64,000 bases of DNA from Mangrovibacter phragmitis (GCF_001655675.1 NZ_LYRP01000012.1:372001-436000), one strand, 5' to 3'. Shown: positions 1 through 11,087, numbered from the stretch's first letter. Numbers and translations: made by a program. The notes: generated by a model not told the origin, from the sequence alone.

Positions 1-133
1 GAGCTACCACTGGGTTACGGCTTGCCTGGTTTACTGCAGAAATTGCTTTATCAACAGCGCCGTTAGCCGCATTGGTGGAGGATTTTTTGTGAGATGAATC
101 GCCGTTACCTGGGCGGTTTTCCGGTGCAGACAT
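1..133 (-). CDS. yhjD: YhjD, N-terminal fragment (inner membrane YihY-family protein), cut by window edge
   Basis: The minus strand from 133 reads ATG and an open frame of 44 codons running off the left edge, beginning MSAPENRPGNGDSSHKK and ending near RNPVVA. A good ribosome binding site (AAGGGA) lies six bases before the ATG. Enterobacterial YhjD starts with a similar polar, low-complexity tail before its membrane domain, and in E. coli yhjD lies directly downstream of yhjC in the same direction, as here. The identification rests mostly on that order, because the conserved YihY membrane part lies outside the window. The 73-base gap to yhjC would allow co-transcription. Confidence 0.6.
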   Translation of the reverse strand, partial: MSAPENRPGNGDSSHKKSSTNAANGAVDKAISAVNQASRNPVVA

Positions 134-206
134 GTGTTTCCCTTCAATTAATAACTTCACTAAATGTGTGAGCCCGGCCGGTCGGACTCATTGGTTGTAG
201 TATAGC

Positions 207-1112
207 TCAGGGCTGTTCCAGATAACTTTTCATAACTTCGCTTAACCAGTTCATAAACAGGTGTACCCTGCGTGAAAGGTTGCGCCGGTGCGGGTAAATC
301 AAGGATACAGGCATGGGTTCAGCACGATATTGTGGAAGAATCTCAATTAATGTTCCCTGGCGTAAAAATTCTCTCACGCCAACCCGGGGGACCTGAATAA
401 TCCCCAGGCCTGCCAGGCAGGCATCTTTATATGCCTGGGTGCTGTTTACCGTCAGAATACCGCCCGTCCTGGCCTGATGTACCTGCTTGTCATCAACATA
501 TTCAAAACCGGTGGGGCGAGTGCCCAGATTCACTGTGTAATGAATCAATGCATGGTTGCTGAGGTCTTCCAGTGTTGAAGGGTAACCGAATCGGGCCAGA
601 TAATCCGGGCTGGCGCAGTTAACAATCATCATTTTTCCCAGTGATCGCGCAACCAGCCCTGAATCTTTGAGCCCGCCAACCCGTAACACGCAATCAAAAC
701 CTTCACGAATGACATCCACCAGGCGGTCACTGCTGCTGAGTTCCAGTTCAATACCGGGATATTGTTGTAAAAAACCAGGCAGGTGAGGGATAACCACCTT
801 ACTGGCGATATCTACGGGTAAATCCACGCGCAAGCGCCCGCTAATGCTGCGTGGATCATGCTGGAACATACCGTCCATTTCATCAAGGTTTGCCAGAACA
901 TCCCGACAACGTTCGTAGTAAACCATGCCGTCCTGGGTGAGGCTGACGCGGCGTGTTGTACGGTGCAGTAATTGGGTGCCCAGTTGATTTTCCAGCGCCT
1001 GAATCTGGCGGGATACACTACCTTTAGGCAAACCAAGTGTGTCTGCGGCGCGGGTAAAACTCTCGAGTTCCGCGACCCGCAGGAACAATTGCATTGCGTG
1101 AATTTTATCCAT
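207..1112 (-). CDS. yhjC: LysR-family transcriptional regulator YhjC
   Basis: This 301-residue protein has the LysR layout: an N-terminal winged helix-turn-helix (about residues 1-60, with GSVSRQIQALE in the recognition region) and a periplasmic-binding-protein-like effector domain (about 90-295). The start MDKIHAMQLFLRVAELESF and the motif RRVHLFMNWL near the end agree closely with E. coli YhjC as I recall it. It is divergent from an SDR oxidoreductase gene at 1232 with a 119-base shared promoter region. That is the classic arrangement for a LysR protein controlling its divergent neighbour, so control of the SDR gene is a reasonable inference. The effector is unknown. Downstream on the same strand is the yhjD start. 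Confidence 0.85.
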   Translation of the reverse strand: MDKIHAMQLFLRVAELESFTRAADTLGLPKGSVSRQIQALENQLGTQLLHRTTRRVSLTQDGMVYYERCRDVLANLDEMDGMFQHDPRSISGRLRVDLPVDIASKVVIPHLPGFLQQYPGIELELSSSDRLVDVIREGFDCVLRVGGLKDSGLVARSLGKMMIVNCASPDYLARFGYPSTLEDLSNHALIHYTVNLGTRPTGFEYVDDKQVHQARTGGILTVNSTQAYKDACLAGLGIIQVPRVGVREFLRQGTLIEILPQYRAEPMPVSLIYPHRRNLSRRVHLFMNWLSEVMKSYLEQP

Positions 1113-1231
1113 ATTTTTGCTCTATTGTTGTTGTATGTGAAACAGTGATGTGTATCTCCTTACCTTTATTGTTTTTATAGCAGCTAATAAGCTGTACTTC
1201 GACACCATGACAGACAAAGATGAGGTTTATG

Positions 1232-1990
1232 ATGACACAACGTATTGCTTTGATTACCGGTGGTAGCCGTGGTTTGGGGAAAAACGCCGCGCTGAAGCTT
1301 GCCAGTGCCGGAATTGATATTATTTTTACCTGGCATAGTAACCAACAGGCTGCAGAAGAAACTGTTCAGGAGATAGCCGAAAAAGGCGTCAAGGTTAAGG
1401 CTATTCAGTTAGATGTTGGCCAAAGTTCTCAATTTCCTGCCTTTGTCGAAACCCTGGCCGGGGCGCTTCAATCGCAATGGCAGTGCTCACATATTGATTA
1501 TTTAATCAACAATGCCGGAACTGGCAGTAGCGCGCCTTTTGGCGAGTTTACTGAGGCGGTTTTTGATGGACTGATGGCGCTACACTTGAAAGGCCCATTT
1601 TTCCTGAGCCAGGCGCTGTTACCCATCATCCGTGATGGTGGCGCTATTCTGAACGTCTCCAGTGGGCTGGCGCGTTTTTCTGTGCCGGGCTATTCCGCTT
1701 ATGCCACCATGAAAGGCGGTATAGAAGTGCTGACCCGCTATATGGCAAAAGAGCTGGGGCCACGCCGTATTCGTGTTAACTGTATTGCCCCCGGTGCGAT
1801 TGAAACCGACTTTGAAGGTGGCGGCGTGCGTGATAACAGCGATATGAACCGGTTTTTAGCCAGCCAGACTGCTCTGGGCCGGGTGGGTTTACCCGATGAT
1901 ATCGGGGATGCCATTGTTGCTTTGCTGAGTGATTCTCTGGCCTGGATGACAGCGCAGCGTGTTGAAGTATCTGGCGGCATGTTCCTGTAA
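1232..1990 (+). CDS. SDR-family NAD(P)-dependent oxidoreductase
   Basis: Classical short-chain dehydrogenase of about 252 residues. Visible motifs are the cofactor loop TGGSRGLG near the N-terminus, NNAG around residue 92, the catalytic Ser in NVSSG and YSAYATMKGG with the Tyr-x3-Lys pair, then the PGAIETDF loop. I place the start at 1232 because the AGG at 1223-1225 is well spaced for that ATG. In-frame ATGs at 1220 and 1229 are less well placed and would add four or one residues. The gene is divergent from yhjC, which probably regulates it. Substrate cannot be told from sequence; family members reduce or oxidise sugars, acyl chains and many small carbonyls. Confidence 0.85.
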   Translation: MTQRIALITGGSRGLGKNAALKLASAGIDIIFTWHSNQQAAEETVQEIAEKGVKVKAIQLDVGQSSQFPAFVETLAGALQSQWQCSHIDYLINNAGTGSSAPFGEFTEAVFDGLMALHLKGPFFLSQALLPIIRDGGAILNVSSGLARFSVPGYSAYATMKGGIEVLTRYMAKELGPRRIRVNCIAPGAIETDFEGGGVRDNSDMNRFLASQTALGRVGLPDDIGDAIVALLSDSLAWMTAQRVEVSGGMFL

Positions 1991-2000
1991 TTCAGGGTGT

Positions 2001-2028
2001 TGCCCTCTGGTAAAAGACTCAGAGGGCA
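2001..2028. terminator. Hairpin between convergent SDR and GNAT genes
   Basis: TGCCCTCTG (2001-2009) pairs exactly with CAGAGGGCA (2020-2028) across a 10-base loop. It sits where the SDR gene (+) and the acetyltransferase gene (-) converge and overlaps the last codons of the latter. There is no T-run on either side, so intrinsic termination is only a possibility. Confidence 0.35.
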
Positions 2029-2570
2029 GCCTCCCGGGCCAGCAACCCAAACAGCCAGTCATCGCGCCATTCTCCTGCCAGCCAATAGCTTTCCCGCAGT
2101 GTTCCCTCCAGGCGAAAACCTGCTTTTTCTAACAGCGCCCGGCTTCCCTGATTACCGGCGGTAACCGTTGCGGTTAACTTATGTAACCCGAGGGTGGTAA
2201 ACCCGTATTTCACCACTGCCTGAAGTGATTCATAGCCATAACCCTGTCTGTGCCAGTCCGGGCTGAGCATAAAACCTACTTCAGCCTGTGCTTTCCCATC
2301 AGGTAAAAAGCCAGTAAGCCCGACAGGGACGCCAGAATCGCGCTGCATAATAACAAGGCACAACCAGTGCTCGCTGCCAGGCTGCCAGGGCGGAAGACGG
2401 CTGTCAAAACCGGCCCGAATCGCCTCTTCATTGCGGATATCACTAATGAACTGCATGACTGCCGGGTTGGATTGCAGGGATAAGTAAAATGGCCAGTCGG
2501 CAGCATTGATCTGCCGCATTTCCAGCCGGGAGGTTGGGATAACCAGCGGGTCAGGATAAGAAACCGACAT
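2019..2570 (-). CDS. GNAT-family N-acetyltransferase (RimJ/RimL type)
   Basis: A 183-residue GNAT protein. The opening TSRLEMRQINAADWPFYLSL is the usual start of RimJ/RimL-like enzymes. The acetyl-CoA site is visible as HRQGYGYES around residues 108-116 and ALLEKAGFRLEG around 144-155. Such proteins acetylate protein N-termini, amino acids or small toxins; the substrate here is unknown. It stands alone, converging on the SDR gene, and shares no operon with neighbours. Confidence 0.85.
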   Translation of the reverse strand: MSVSYPDPLVIPTSRLEMRQINAADWPFYLSLQSNPAVMQFISDIRNEEAIRAGFDSRLPPWQPGSEHWLCLVIMQRDSGVPVGLTGFLPDGKAQAEVGFMLSPDWHRQGYGYESLQAVVKYGFTTLGLHKLTATVTAGNQGSRALLEKAGFRLEGTLRESYWLAGEWRDDWLFGLLAREAAL

Positions 2571-2781
2571 AGAAAATACGCCTTTTCCAGAAGTTTTGTG
2601 GAATATATGACTCTACTTCTCCCCTGTTTCTGGGGCGATTTCAATATGGTGCCATTCAATCTGCCATGAATAGTGTTCCAGGCCCCACAGTTTTTCTGTT
2701 TGGCTATGAATAAACCTGAACAAATACCGATAACCTTTATTTAGGCCTGACTTGGGCTCTGGTTTTACACTAAGGACGATT

Positions 2782-4362
2782 ATGACAACCCCATCCCCAC
2801 AAGCGCTGAAAGATACACTGACTCACTGCCTGGCCATCTCTGACGAAGCGGCGGTGCAAATCTTCGCTTTATTGAACTATACCCCTGTAGCGGGTAGTGG
2901 CCCTGAATGGTTCTTTGAAGAGCTTGAACAGGCGCGCGCCAGCCTGGGCAGTTGGGCGGAGATCGGTAAGCGCCTGAAACTTAACGATGCCGGGATGTCA
3001 CAGTTCACACTGCTACTACGCCACTTCCAGCAGTTGGTACCTGGCAGCGAAAGTGCGCAATCGGCAACACCGCACCAGGTGATTGCCGCCCTGCGTTATG
3101 TTTCCTGGCTGGAGAAAATGCGTGAGAAACAACCCGCATTGAAATGGACTGCGTCCTTACCAGCCAGTGATGCAGAAAGCCAGTTTCAGGGAAAAGCGCA
3201 GATTCGTGCTGTGGAACTGATGCTGCGCCAGCTCATCAGCCGGGCCTGGCCGGACAAAGCTAAACTCTCCACGCATTTGACTACATTACTGGGAGTGAGT
3301 GCAGTGAAACGCAGCCAGTCGAAGGGAGAGAAAGGCGACATTATTAGTGGCCTGATGTTCAGTGAGCTGGCATCTGTATTGGTGGATAAACGGGAGTTTA
3401 ACCGGTTTTATGCCCCGGTTTTTAACTCGTCCTCACAGGGTTTTTTGGTTGACCAGCGCAAGACATTACAGGCTTTTCTTGATGAAATCCGCCTGATGCG
3501 CAACCAGGTGGTTTCCCGACAACCTCTGTCGGCTGTCCAGCTTGCATTGCTGGAAAATTACGTGCACGAAATCACTGAGCCGGTACAGAAGGCTTACCGG
3601 GAGGGGCGTACGAAAGTTGACCCTTCCGCTTTTCAGCACGCCGACCCGGCAGAGCTTGGGCAGTTCTTCCAAAAAAACGGCACTGATACCGGTGCTGTGC
3701 AGGACAGTCTGCAAAAAGAGCAGTACAAAGCCCCGGATGAGGTATCTGAGCCCGTCAATTTGCTGGCGACCGTGTTGTGGTCTGCCGTGGCTGTTGCATT
3801 AGTGGCGATATTTGGTGTGGGTATTTATTTGCTTACCCATCTCAATCGCGATACCCCGAACGACGGTAAGCTTATGGGGGAGCACTATGTGGGATTCATG
3901 AAAAATGCGCCCACAGGTGATGTTACTGGCCCGCGTCTGGAACTACAACACCAGGGTATAGACTGGACCCCGGAAAATTTTCGTTCGGCTATTATGCGTG
4001 GTGACCGCAAAGTGGTGCGGCAGTTCCTTGAAGGCGGTATGACCTGGCAGGCTTCATGGGCTGAGCAGCCACTGGCAAGGGATCAACAAGATGTACTGGA
4101 GCTGTTAATTAACTTTCGTTCGCAAATGGATGAGCCGGAACCTTGTCGACGGATGATTAGCACTATCAGTGATGCAATGGCGCGGGGAGAATCACTGACC
4201 TCCATGCGTAAAACCTTCCTCGAAACCTTCTGTTGGCAAAGTGATGTTGTTGAACAGGAGCGTCAGGCATGGCAGCAGGCATTGCAGCGTGAAAAATCCG
4301 GAGTGGGTGGCGCTGTTAAGTGGTCAGATATTCATGAGCAAATTTATGACACTATTCGTTAA
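2782..4362 (+). CDS. Large membrane-anchored protein resembling STY4199-family HEPN proteins
   Basis: About 526 residues. The start at 2782 has a strong binding site (AAGGA at 2772-2776); an earlier in-frame ATG at 2752 has none. The protein is mostly helical. A segment around 205-260 ending FLDEIRLMRNQVVS looks like a HEPN domain, with the RN pair present but the usual His after it missing. One hydrophobic span (about 335-355, LLATVLWSAVAVALVAIFG) should cross the inner membrane once. A part after it, FRSAIMRGDRKVVRQFL, looks like the start of an ankyrin-type helical repeat. I recall a family called STY4199 HEPN proteins of this size in Salmonella and relatives, and this is probably a member. 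The role is unknown. HEPN proteins are often RNases, but without the His activity is doubtful. Confidence 0.55.
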   Translation: MTTPSPQALKDTLTHCLAISDEAAVQIFALLNYTPVAGSGPEWFFEELEQARASLGSWAEIGKRLKLNDAGMSQFTLLLRHFQQLVPGSESAQSATPHQVIAALRYVSWLEKMREKQPALKWTASLPASDAESQFQGKAQIRAVELMLRQLISRAWPDKAKLSTHLTTLLGVSAVKRSQSKGEKGDIISGLMFSELASVLVDKREFNRFYAPVFNSSSQGFLVDQRKTLQAFLDEIRLMRNQVVSRQPLSAVQLALLENYVHEITEPVQKAYREGRTKVDPSAFQHADPAELGQFFQKNGTDTGAVQDSLQKEQYKAPDEVSEPVNLLATVLWSAVAVALVAIFGVGIYLLTHLNRDTPNDGKLMGEHYVGFMKNAPTGDVTGPRLELQHQGIDWTPENFRSAIMRGDRKVVRQFLEGGMTWQASWAEQPLARDQQDVLELLINFRSQMDEPEPCRRMISTISDAMARGESLTSMRKTFLETFCWQSDVVEQERQAWQQALQREKSGVGGAVKWSDIHEQIYDTIR

Positions 4363-4376
4363 GCTCTAACTCTCTG

Positions 4377-4403
4377 GCGAGGTGCGCGAATAGCACGCCT
4401 CGC
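4377..4403 (+). terminator. Possible terminator after the HEPN-like gene
   Basis: GCGAGG (4377-4382) pairs with CCTCGC (4398-4403), with a further inner TGC/GCA pairing. A T-rich stretch with a run of six T follows at about 4422-4429, some 20 bases after the stem, further away than ideal. Confidence 0.4.
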
Positions 4404-4492
4404 TGCTTGCTTTCTTGCCTCTTTTTTCCAAATGGCTGTGGCATTCAGCTAACCCATACATTTTATGCTCATCATACTTCGCTAAAAATGAA

Positions 4493-4520
4493 TTGATTTG
4501 CTAAACCGGTTTAATTTAAT
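4493..4520 (+). promoter_or_regulatory. ScrR operator and likely scrK promoter
   Basis: CTAAACCGGTTTAA at 4501-4514 is a LacI-family operator built round AAACCGGTTT, the same core as the two sites before scrY. It falls between a possible -35 TTGATT (4493-4498) and -10 TTTAAT (4515-4520), where bound ScrR would block RNA polymerase. The operator is clear; the promoter boxes are a best guess. Confidence 0.7.
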
Positions 4521-4551
4521 GTTTAGCCAGCACAGTTTATGAGGATAAAAC

Positions 4552-5463
4552 ATGTCTGGAAAAGTATGGGTGCTGGGCGATGCCGTCGTTGACCTGCTGC
4601 CCGATGGAGCTGGTCGTTTATTACAGTGCCCGGGCGGTGCGCCTGCCAATGTTGCGGTAGGTATCGCCAGGCTCGGAGGGATAAGCGCTTTCATTGGCCG
4701 GGTGGGTGATGACCCGTTCGGTCATTTTATGGCGCAGACACTGCAGGCGGAACAGGTTGATACCCGGTACCTCACATTCGACCCACAGCAACGCACCTCA
4801 ACCGTTGTGGTTGCTCTGGATGAGCAGGGTGAACGCACTTTCACCTTTATGGTCAGGCCCAGTGCGGATCTTTTTCTTGCGCAGAGTGATGTTCCTGTGA
4901 TGGCCGGTGGTGAGTGGCTCCATGTCTGTTCCATTGCACTTTCCGCTGAACCCAGCCGTAGCACAGCATTTGCGGCAATGTCACAAATTCGCCAGGCGGG
5001 AGGTAAGGTCAGCTTTGATCCTAATATTCGCGAAGATTTGTGGTCTGACCCGGTTTTATTGCGCGAATGCCTTGGCAAAGCATTAGCACTGGCCGACGTG
5101 GTTAAGCTTTCCGAAGAGGAGCTGGCGTTTATTATGGCTTCACCTGGTGCGCCAGCGAGCCTGGAAGCGTTGGCTGCGCATTACCACATTCCATTGCTGT
5201 TGGTGACTCAGGGCCGGGCTGGTGTTATGGCCTGCTTTGAGGGAGCGGTACAGCATTATCCGGCAGAGGCTGTGGAAAGCATTGATACCACTGGCGCAGG
5301 TGATGCTTTTGTTGCCGGGTTACTGTGGGGACTGGCACGCGATGGTTTCCCGCAAACTATGCCACAACTGGCACCATTAATGGCGACAGCTCAACGTTGT
5401 GGGGCCCTGGCGACAACCGCTAAGGGGGCCATGACCGCATTACCTTTCCGTCACTGTCTGTAA
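4552..5463 (+). CDS. scrK: Fructokinase ScrK (PfkB family)
   Basis: A PfkB-family sugar kinase of 303 residues that phosphorylates the intracellular fructose released by ScrB, giving fructose-6-phosphate for glycolysis. The family signatures are visible: GGAPANVAVGIARLGG near residue 23 and the C-terminal DTTGAGDAFVAGLLWGL around 245, whose Asp is the catalytic base. The binding site GAGGAT lies ahead of the ATG. It precedes scrYAB in the same direction with its own operator. Gene order scrK-scrY-scrA-scrB-scrR is that of the known enteric sucrose regulons, which makes fructokinase much more likely than another PfkB substrate. Confidence 0.93.
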   Translation: MSGKVWVLGDAVVDLLPDGAGRLLQCPGGAPANVAVGIARLGGISAFIGRVGDDPFGHFMAQTLQAEQVDTRYLTFDPQQRTSTVVVALDEQGERTFTFMVRPSADLFLAQSDVPVMAGGEWLHVCSIALSAEPSRSTAFAAMSQIRQAGGKVSFDPNIREDLWSDPVLLRECLGKALALADVVKLSEEELAFIMASPGAPASLEALAAHYHIPLLLVTQGRAGVMACFEGAVQHYPAEAVESIDTTGAGDAFVAGLLWGLARDGFPQTMPQLAPLMATAQRCGALATTAKGAMTALPFRHCL

Positions 5464-5486
5464 ACCGGGTTTCCTGGGGACTTCTG

Positions 5487-5505
5487 CGGGCTGTCTGTCA
5501 GCCCG
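5487..5505 (+). terminator. Hairpin after scrK
   Basis: CGGGCTG (5487-5493) and CAGCCCG (5499-5505) form a perfect 7-bp stem with a 5-base loop, in the gap between scrK and the scrY operators. No T-run follows, so it may only weaken read-through. Confidence 0.35.
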
Positions 5506-5528
5506 ATTTGCGAAGCTTGTCACAATGA

Positions 5529-5601
5529 CTAAAACGGTTTAGCAGAATATGTTGCATGGCAAATTCTGACATGATTATGATTCAAGCCTAAACCGGTTTA
5601 G
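5529..5601 (+). promoter_or_regulatory. scrYAB promoter flanked by two ScrR operators
   Basis: Two LacI-type palindromes, CTAAAACGGTTTAG (5529-5542) and CTAAACCGGTTTAG (5588-5601), lie 59 bp apart centre to centre. Between them sits a good sigma-70 promoter, TTGCAT (5552-5557), an 18-base spacer and TATGAT (5576-5581). The downstream operator covers the start of transcription. Two sites on roughly the same helix face fit a DNA loop or cooperative ScrR binding, as known for scr regulons with fructose or fructose-1-phosphate as inducer. Confidence 0.85.
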
Positions 5602-5609
5602 CAAGTTAG

Positions 5610-7187
<1,578 letters not shown>

Positions 7188-7264
7188 CAGGCATGGGCCT
7201 TCGGGATGACGTTCAGCCTGAAGGCCTTAAACCACAATTAACAACAATAAACACAGAGGTCATC

Positions 7265-8635
7265 ATGGACTTTGAACAGATTGCCCGATCATTACTCCCC
7301 TTGATCGGCGGCAAGGAAAACATCGCCAGTGCGGCTCATTGTGCAACACGCCTGCGGCTGGTTCTGGCTGATGACGCCAAAGCCGATACATCCGCTATTG
7401 AGAAAGTTGATGGTGTAAAAGGGTGTTTTCGCAATGCCGGGCAGTTGCAGATTATTTTTGGCACTGGCGTAGTCAACAAGGTTTATGCCGCATTTGTTAC
7501 CGTTGCCGGAGTCAGTGAATCCAGCAAATCAGAAGCAGCGACACTGGCCGCCAAAAAATTAAATCCTTTCCAGCGTATTGCCCGCCTGTTATCCAATATT
7601 TTTGTGCCTATCATCCCTGCCATTGTTGCTTCTGGTTTGTTGATGGGGCTTCTGGGGATGGTGAAAACCTACGGCTGGGTTCAGCCCGATAACGCGCTGT
7701 ATATCATGCTGGATATGTTCAGCTCAGCAGCCTTTATCATTCTGCCAATTTTAATCGGTTTTACCGCAGCCCGTGAGTTTGGCGGCAACCCATATCTGGG
7801 GGCCACCCTTGGCGGGATACTGACTCACCCTGCGCTCACTAATGCCTGGGGTGTGGCTGCCGGTTTCCATACCATGAATTTCTTCGGCCTGGAAATAGCA
7901 ATGATTGGCTACCAGGGTACCGTGTTCCCGGTATTACTGGCGGTGTGGTTTATGAGTATGCTGGAGAAACAGTTACGCCGGGTGATTCCGGATGCACTGG
8001 ACCTTATTCTCACTCCTTTCCTGACAGTGATTATCTCGGGTTTTGTTGCGCTGTTGCTTATCGGTCCGGCAGGCCGCGCACTGGGTGACGGCATTACTTT
8101 CGTCCTCACCACCCTGATAGCCCACGCCGGGTGGCTGGCAGGTTTAGTCTTCGGCGGGCTCTATTCTATTATTGTGATTACCGGTATTCACCACAGTTTC
8201 CACGCCATTGAAGCCGGTCTGTTAGGTAACCCGTCTGTTGGGGTCAACTTCCTGTTGCCCATTTGGGCAATGTCCAATGTGGCTCAGGGCGGTGCCTGCC
8301 TTGCAGTGTGGTTTAAAACCCGCGATGCAAAAATTAAAGCCATCACTCTCCCTTCCGCTTTTTCCGCAATCCTGGGTATTACTGAAGCGGCTATCTTCGG
8401 GATTAACCTGCGCTTTGTGAAGCCGTTTATTGCCGGGCTGATTGGTGGTGCGCTGGGTGGTGCGTGGGTGGTTTCCGTGCATGTTTACATGACTGCGGTA
8501 GGCCTGACAGGTCTGCCGGGGATGGCAATTGTGCAGGCCGGTTCTTTGCTCAATTATATTATTGGGATGGCTATCGCATTTGCCAGTGCGTTCCTGGTGT
8601 CCTTGTTACTGAAATACAAAACGGACTCACAATAA
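7265..8635 (+). CDS. scrA: Sucrose-specific PTS enzyme IIBC, ScrA
   Basis: PTS permease of 456 residues that imports sucrose and phosphorylates it to sucrose-6-phosphate. The IIB domain is at the N-terminus, with the phosphorylated Cys in SAAHCATRLRLVL near residue 26. The IIC membrane domain follows (about 105-456), with the conserved GIHHSFHAIE and GITEAAIFG stretches. No IIA domain is present; the family borrows IIA-Glc (Crr) from elsewhere. The start at 7265 is preceded by AGAGGTC and fits the family length. Its stop codon shares bases with the scrB start (TAATG), so the two are translationally coupled. Confidence 0.95.
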   Translation: MDFEQIARSLLPLIGGKENIASAAHCATRLRLVLADDAKADTSAIEKVDGVKGCFRNAGQLQIIFGTGVVNKVYAAFVTVAGVSESSKSEAATLAAKKLNPFQRIARLLSNIFVPIIPAIVASGLLMGLLGMVKTYGWVQPDNALYIMLDMFSSAAFIILPILIGFTAAREFGGNPYLGATLGGILTHPALTNAWGVAAGFHTMNFFGLEIAMIGYQGTVFPVLLAVWFMSMLEKQLRRVIPDALDLILTPFLTVIISGFVALLLIGPAGRALGDGITFVLTTLIAHAGWLAGLVFGGLYSIIVITGIHHSFHAIEAGLLGNPSVGVNFLLPIWAMSNVAQGGACLAVWFKTRDAKIKAITLPSAFSAILGITEAAIFGINLRFVKPFIAGLIGGALGGAWVVSVHVYMTAVGLTGLPGMAIVQAGSLLNYIIGMAIAFASAFLVSLLLKYKTDSQ

Positions 8636-10053
8636 TGACTTCTTCTTCTCTACTGCCTGCGTTTTTGCAGGCAGTAATGCAGGGCCAGCCCCGGGCACTG
8701 AAAGACCCCCACTACCCGGGCTGGCACCTTGCGCCAGTTACCGGGCTGATGAACGACCCAAACGGGTTTATCCATTTTCAGGGTGAATACCACTTGTTCT
8801 ACCAGTGGAACCCTTTAGGTTGCAGCCACCAGAATAAAAGCTGGGGGCACTGGCGTTCGCAGGATTTGGTGCACTGGCAGCATGCTCCCATCGCCCTGAT
8901 CCCCGGGGAAGACTATGACCGCAGTGGGTGTTATTCCGGCAGTGCTGTGGATAACCAGGGCCAGTTAACCCTGTGCTACACCGGTAACGTAAAGTTTGAC
9001 GACGGCAGCCGTACTGCCTGGCAGTGCCTGGCGGTAGAAAATGCCCAGGGCGGGTTTGATAAAACGGGCCCGGTTCTGGCGTTGCCTGAAGGGTATACCG
9101 GGCATGTACGCGACCCGAAAGTTTGGCGGCAGGGTGAAACCTGGTACATGGTGCTGGGAGCGCAGGATAAACAAAAGCAAGGCAAGGTGCTGTTATTCCA
9201 CTCAGGTAACCTCACTGACTGGACGCTGGCCGGTGAAATTGCTGGCAGTGGCCTGGGGGGGCTGGGCGAAGCAGGTTATATGTGGGAATGCCCGGACCTG
9301 TTTCACCTCGATGGGCAGGATGTGTTAATCGCCTGCCCGCAGGGTGTCACAAAGCAGGAAAAACGCTTTCTGAATACTTACCCTGTAACATGGTTGTGCG
9401 GCACCCTGCAGGCAGACGGCGCAACTTTCCACCATGGCCCACTGGCAGAGCTGGACGCCGGTTTTGAGTTCTATGCCCCACAAACTGCACTGGCGGAAGA
9501 CGGGCGGCGGCTGTTAATTGGCTGGATGGGCGTTCCTGATGGCGAAGAGATGCTGCAGCCAACGGTGAAAAATGGCTGGATCCACCAGATGACCTGCCCG
9601 CGCCAGCTTTCTCTGAAGCAAGGGCGGTTATTCCAACAGCCGGTAACTGAATTGCAGATGTTGCGCGAAACGGAATCTGGCTGGCAAGGGCTGGCGTCGC
9701 AGGCTCCCGAAATTCCAGCTGAGCGGCTGGAGATCTTGTTGACCCGTCCCCCGGGGAAGAGTGCCACCCTGCATTTTGGCAATGACGACCTGGTGCTGAC
9801 CTGGAGTGACTGTGAATTATGCCTCGCCCGGCGTAGCCTGGAAAACGGTGAGTGGCAGTACCGTTACTGGGATGCCCCAGCCACCGGGTTGCAGATTCTG
9901 TGCGACCATTCAAGCATTGAGATTTTTATTAATCAGGGTGAAGGTGTGATGAGTAGCCGTTATTTCCCGGCGCAGCCTGCCACACTCTCTTTTTCCGGCG
10001 AAGCAGAACTGCAGGTACGCTACTGGTCGTTACGCGCCTGCATGGTAGAATAG
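8635..10053 (+). CDS. scrB: Sucrose-6-phosphate hydrolase ScrB (GH32)
   Basis: Cytoplasmic glycoside hydrolase family 32 enzyme of 472 residues that splits sucrose-6-phosphate into glucose-6-phosphate and fructose. All three catalytic signatures are visible: the nucleophile Asp41 in GLMNDPNGF, the RDPK motif near 162, and the acid/base Glu in ECPDL near 222. A C-terminal beta-sandwich ends RACMVE, as in Klebsiella ScrB. The start overlaps the scrA stop, so it is read from the same message. Fructose then passes to ScrK. Confidence 0.95.
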   Translation: MTSSSLLPAFLQAVMQGQPRALKDPHYPGWHLAPVTGLMNDPNGFIHFQGEYHLFYQWNPLGCSHQNKSWGHWRSQDLVHWQHAPIALIPGEDYDRSGCYSGSAVDNQGQLTLCYTGNVKFDDGSRTAWQCLAVENAQGGFDKTGPVLALPEGYTGHVRDPKVWRQGETWYMVLGAQDKQKQGKVLLFHSGNLTDWTLAGEIAGSGLGGLGEAGYMWECPDLFHLDGQDVLIACPQGVTKQEKRFLNTYPVTWLCGTLQADGATFHHGPLAELDAGFEFYAPQTALAEDGRRLLIGWMGVPDGEEMLQPTVKNGWIHQMTCPRQLSLKQGRLFQQPVTELQMLRETESGWQGLASQAPEIPAERLEILLTRPPGKSATLHFGNDDLVLTWSDCELCLARRSLENGEWQYRYWDAPATGLQILCDHSSIEIFINQGEGVMSSRYFPAQPATLSFSGEAELQVRYWSLRACMVE

Positions 10054-10079
10054 GGTTTTACATCAACCAATTCGCTGCC

Positions 10080-11087
10080 GTGAGAAAAACCAAACGTATT
10101 ACCATCAGTGATATTGCCAGCCTGGCAGGTGTCTCGAAAGCGACTGCCAGCCTGGTGCTTAATGGCCGGGGCAAGGAGTTGCGTGTTGCACAGGAAACAC
10201 GCGAACGTGTGCTGTCTGTTGCCCAGCAACACCATTACCAACCCAGCATTCACGCCCGCCTGCTACGCGACAGCCGCAGCCACACTCTGGGCCTGGTGGT
10301 GCCGGAAATCACCAACTACGGCTTCGCTGTTTTTTCTTATGAACTGGAAACCCTGTGCCGTGAAGCCGGGTTGCAGTTGCTTATCTCTTGTACCGATGAA
10401 AACCCCGGCCAGGAAGCGGTGGTGGTGAGTAACCTGGTGGCACGCCAGGTGGATGGCATCATTGTGGCTTCCAGCATGCTCAACGATGCGGATTACCTAA
10501 AACTGAGTGAGCAGTTACCGGTTGTACTTTTTGACCGCCATATGAGTGACACCACCCTGCCACTGGTAATGACTGATTCTGTCTCGCCCACAGCGGAGCT
10601 GGTTGCCCGGGTGGCAGGTAAGTATGCCGACGAGTTTTATTTCCTTGGCGGGCAGCCGCGTTTGTCCCCAACCAAAGACCGGCTGGAGGGGTTCTGTAAA
10701 GGGCTGGAACAGGCTGGTGTGGAACTGCGCCCGGAATGGATTATTCATGGTAATTACCACCCCAGCAGCGGTTATGAAATGTTTGCCACGCTGTGCGCCC
10801 GGCTGGGAAGGCCGCCGAAGGCCTTGTTCGTTGCTGCCTGTGGTTTGCTCGAAGGGGTGCTGCGTTATATGAGCCAGCATAATTTGCTGGACAGTGATAT
10901 TTACCTGGCCAGTTTCGATGACCACTACCTGTATGATTCTCTTTCAGTGCGCATCGATACCATTCAACAGGATTGCCGCCAACTGGCGGGTGACTGTTTT
11001 GAAATGATCACGCAGTTAGTAGACAACCAGGAGCCCACACCACACCAGCGACGCCTGCCTGCATCTATTCAGTGGCGGCACAGTTAG
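10080..11087 (+). CDS. scrR: Sucrose operon repressor ScrR (LacI family)
   Basis: LacI-family repressor of 335 residues. The N-terminal helix-turn-helix [20 protein letters not shown] and hinge come first, then a periplasmic-binding-like sugar domain with [13 protein letters not shown] near 70. It starts with GTG, 26 bases after scrB, without a clear Shine-Dalgarno site; no other start is in frame. The matching operators are the three AAACCGGTTT-type palindromes before scrK and scrY, so it closes its own regulatory circuit. In known scr systems the inducer is fructose or fructose-1-phosphate rather than sucrose. Confidence 0.92.
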   Translation: MRKTKRITISDIASLAGVSKATASLVLNGRGKELRVAQETRERVLSVAQQHHYQPSIHARLLRDSRSHTLGLVVPEITNYGFAVFSYELETLCREAGLQLLISCTDENPGQEAVVVSNLVARQVDGIIVASSMLNDADYLKLSEQLPVVLFDRHMSDTTLPLVMTDSVSPTAELVARVAGKYADEFYFLGGQPRLSPTKDRLEGFCKGLEQAGVELRPEWIIHGNYHPSSGYEMFATLCARLGRPPKALFVAACGLLEGVLRYMSQHNLLDSDIYLASFDDHYLYDSLSVRIDTIQQDCRQLAGDCFEMITQLVDNQEPTPHQRRLPASIQWRHS

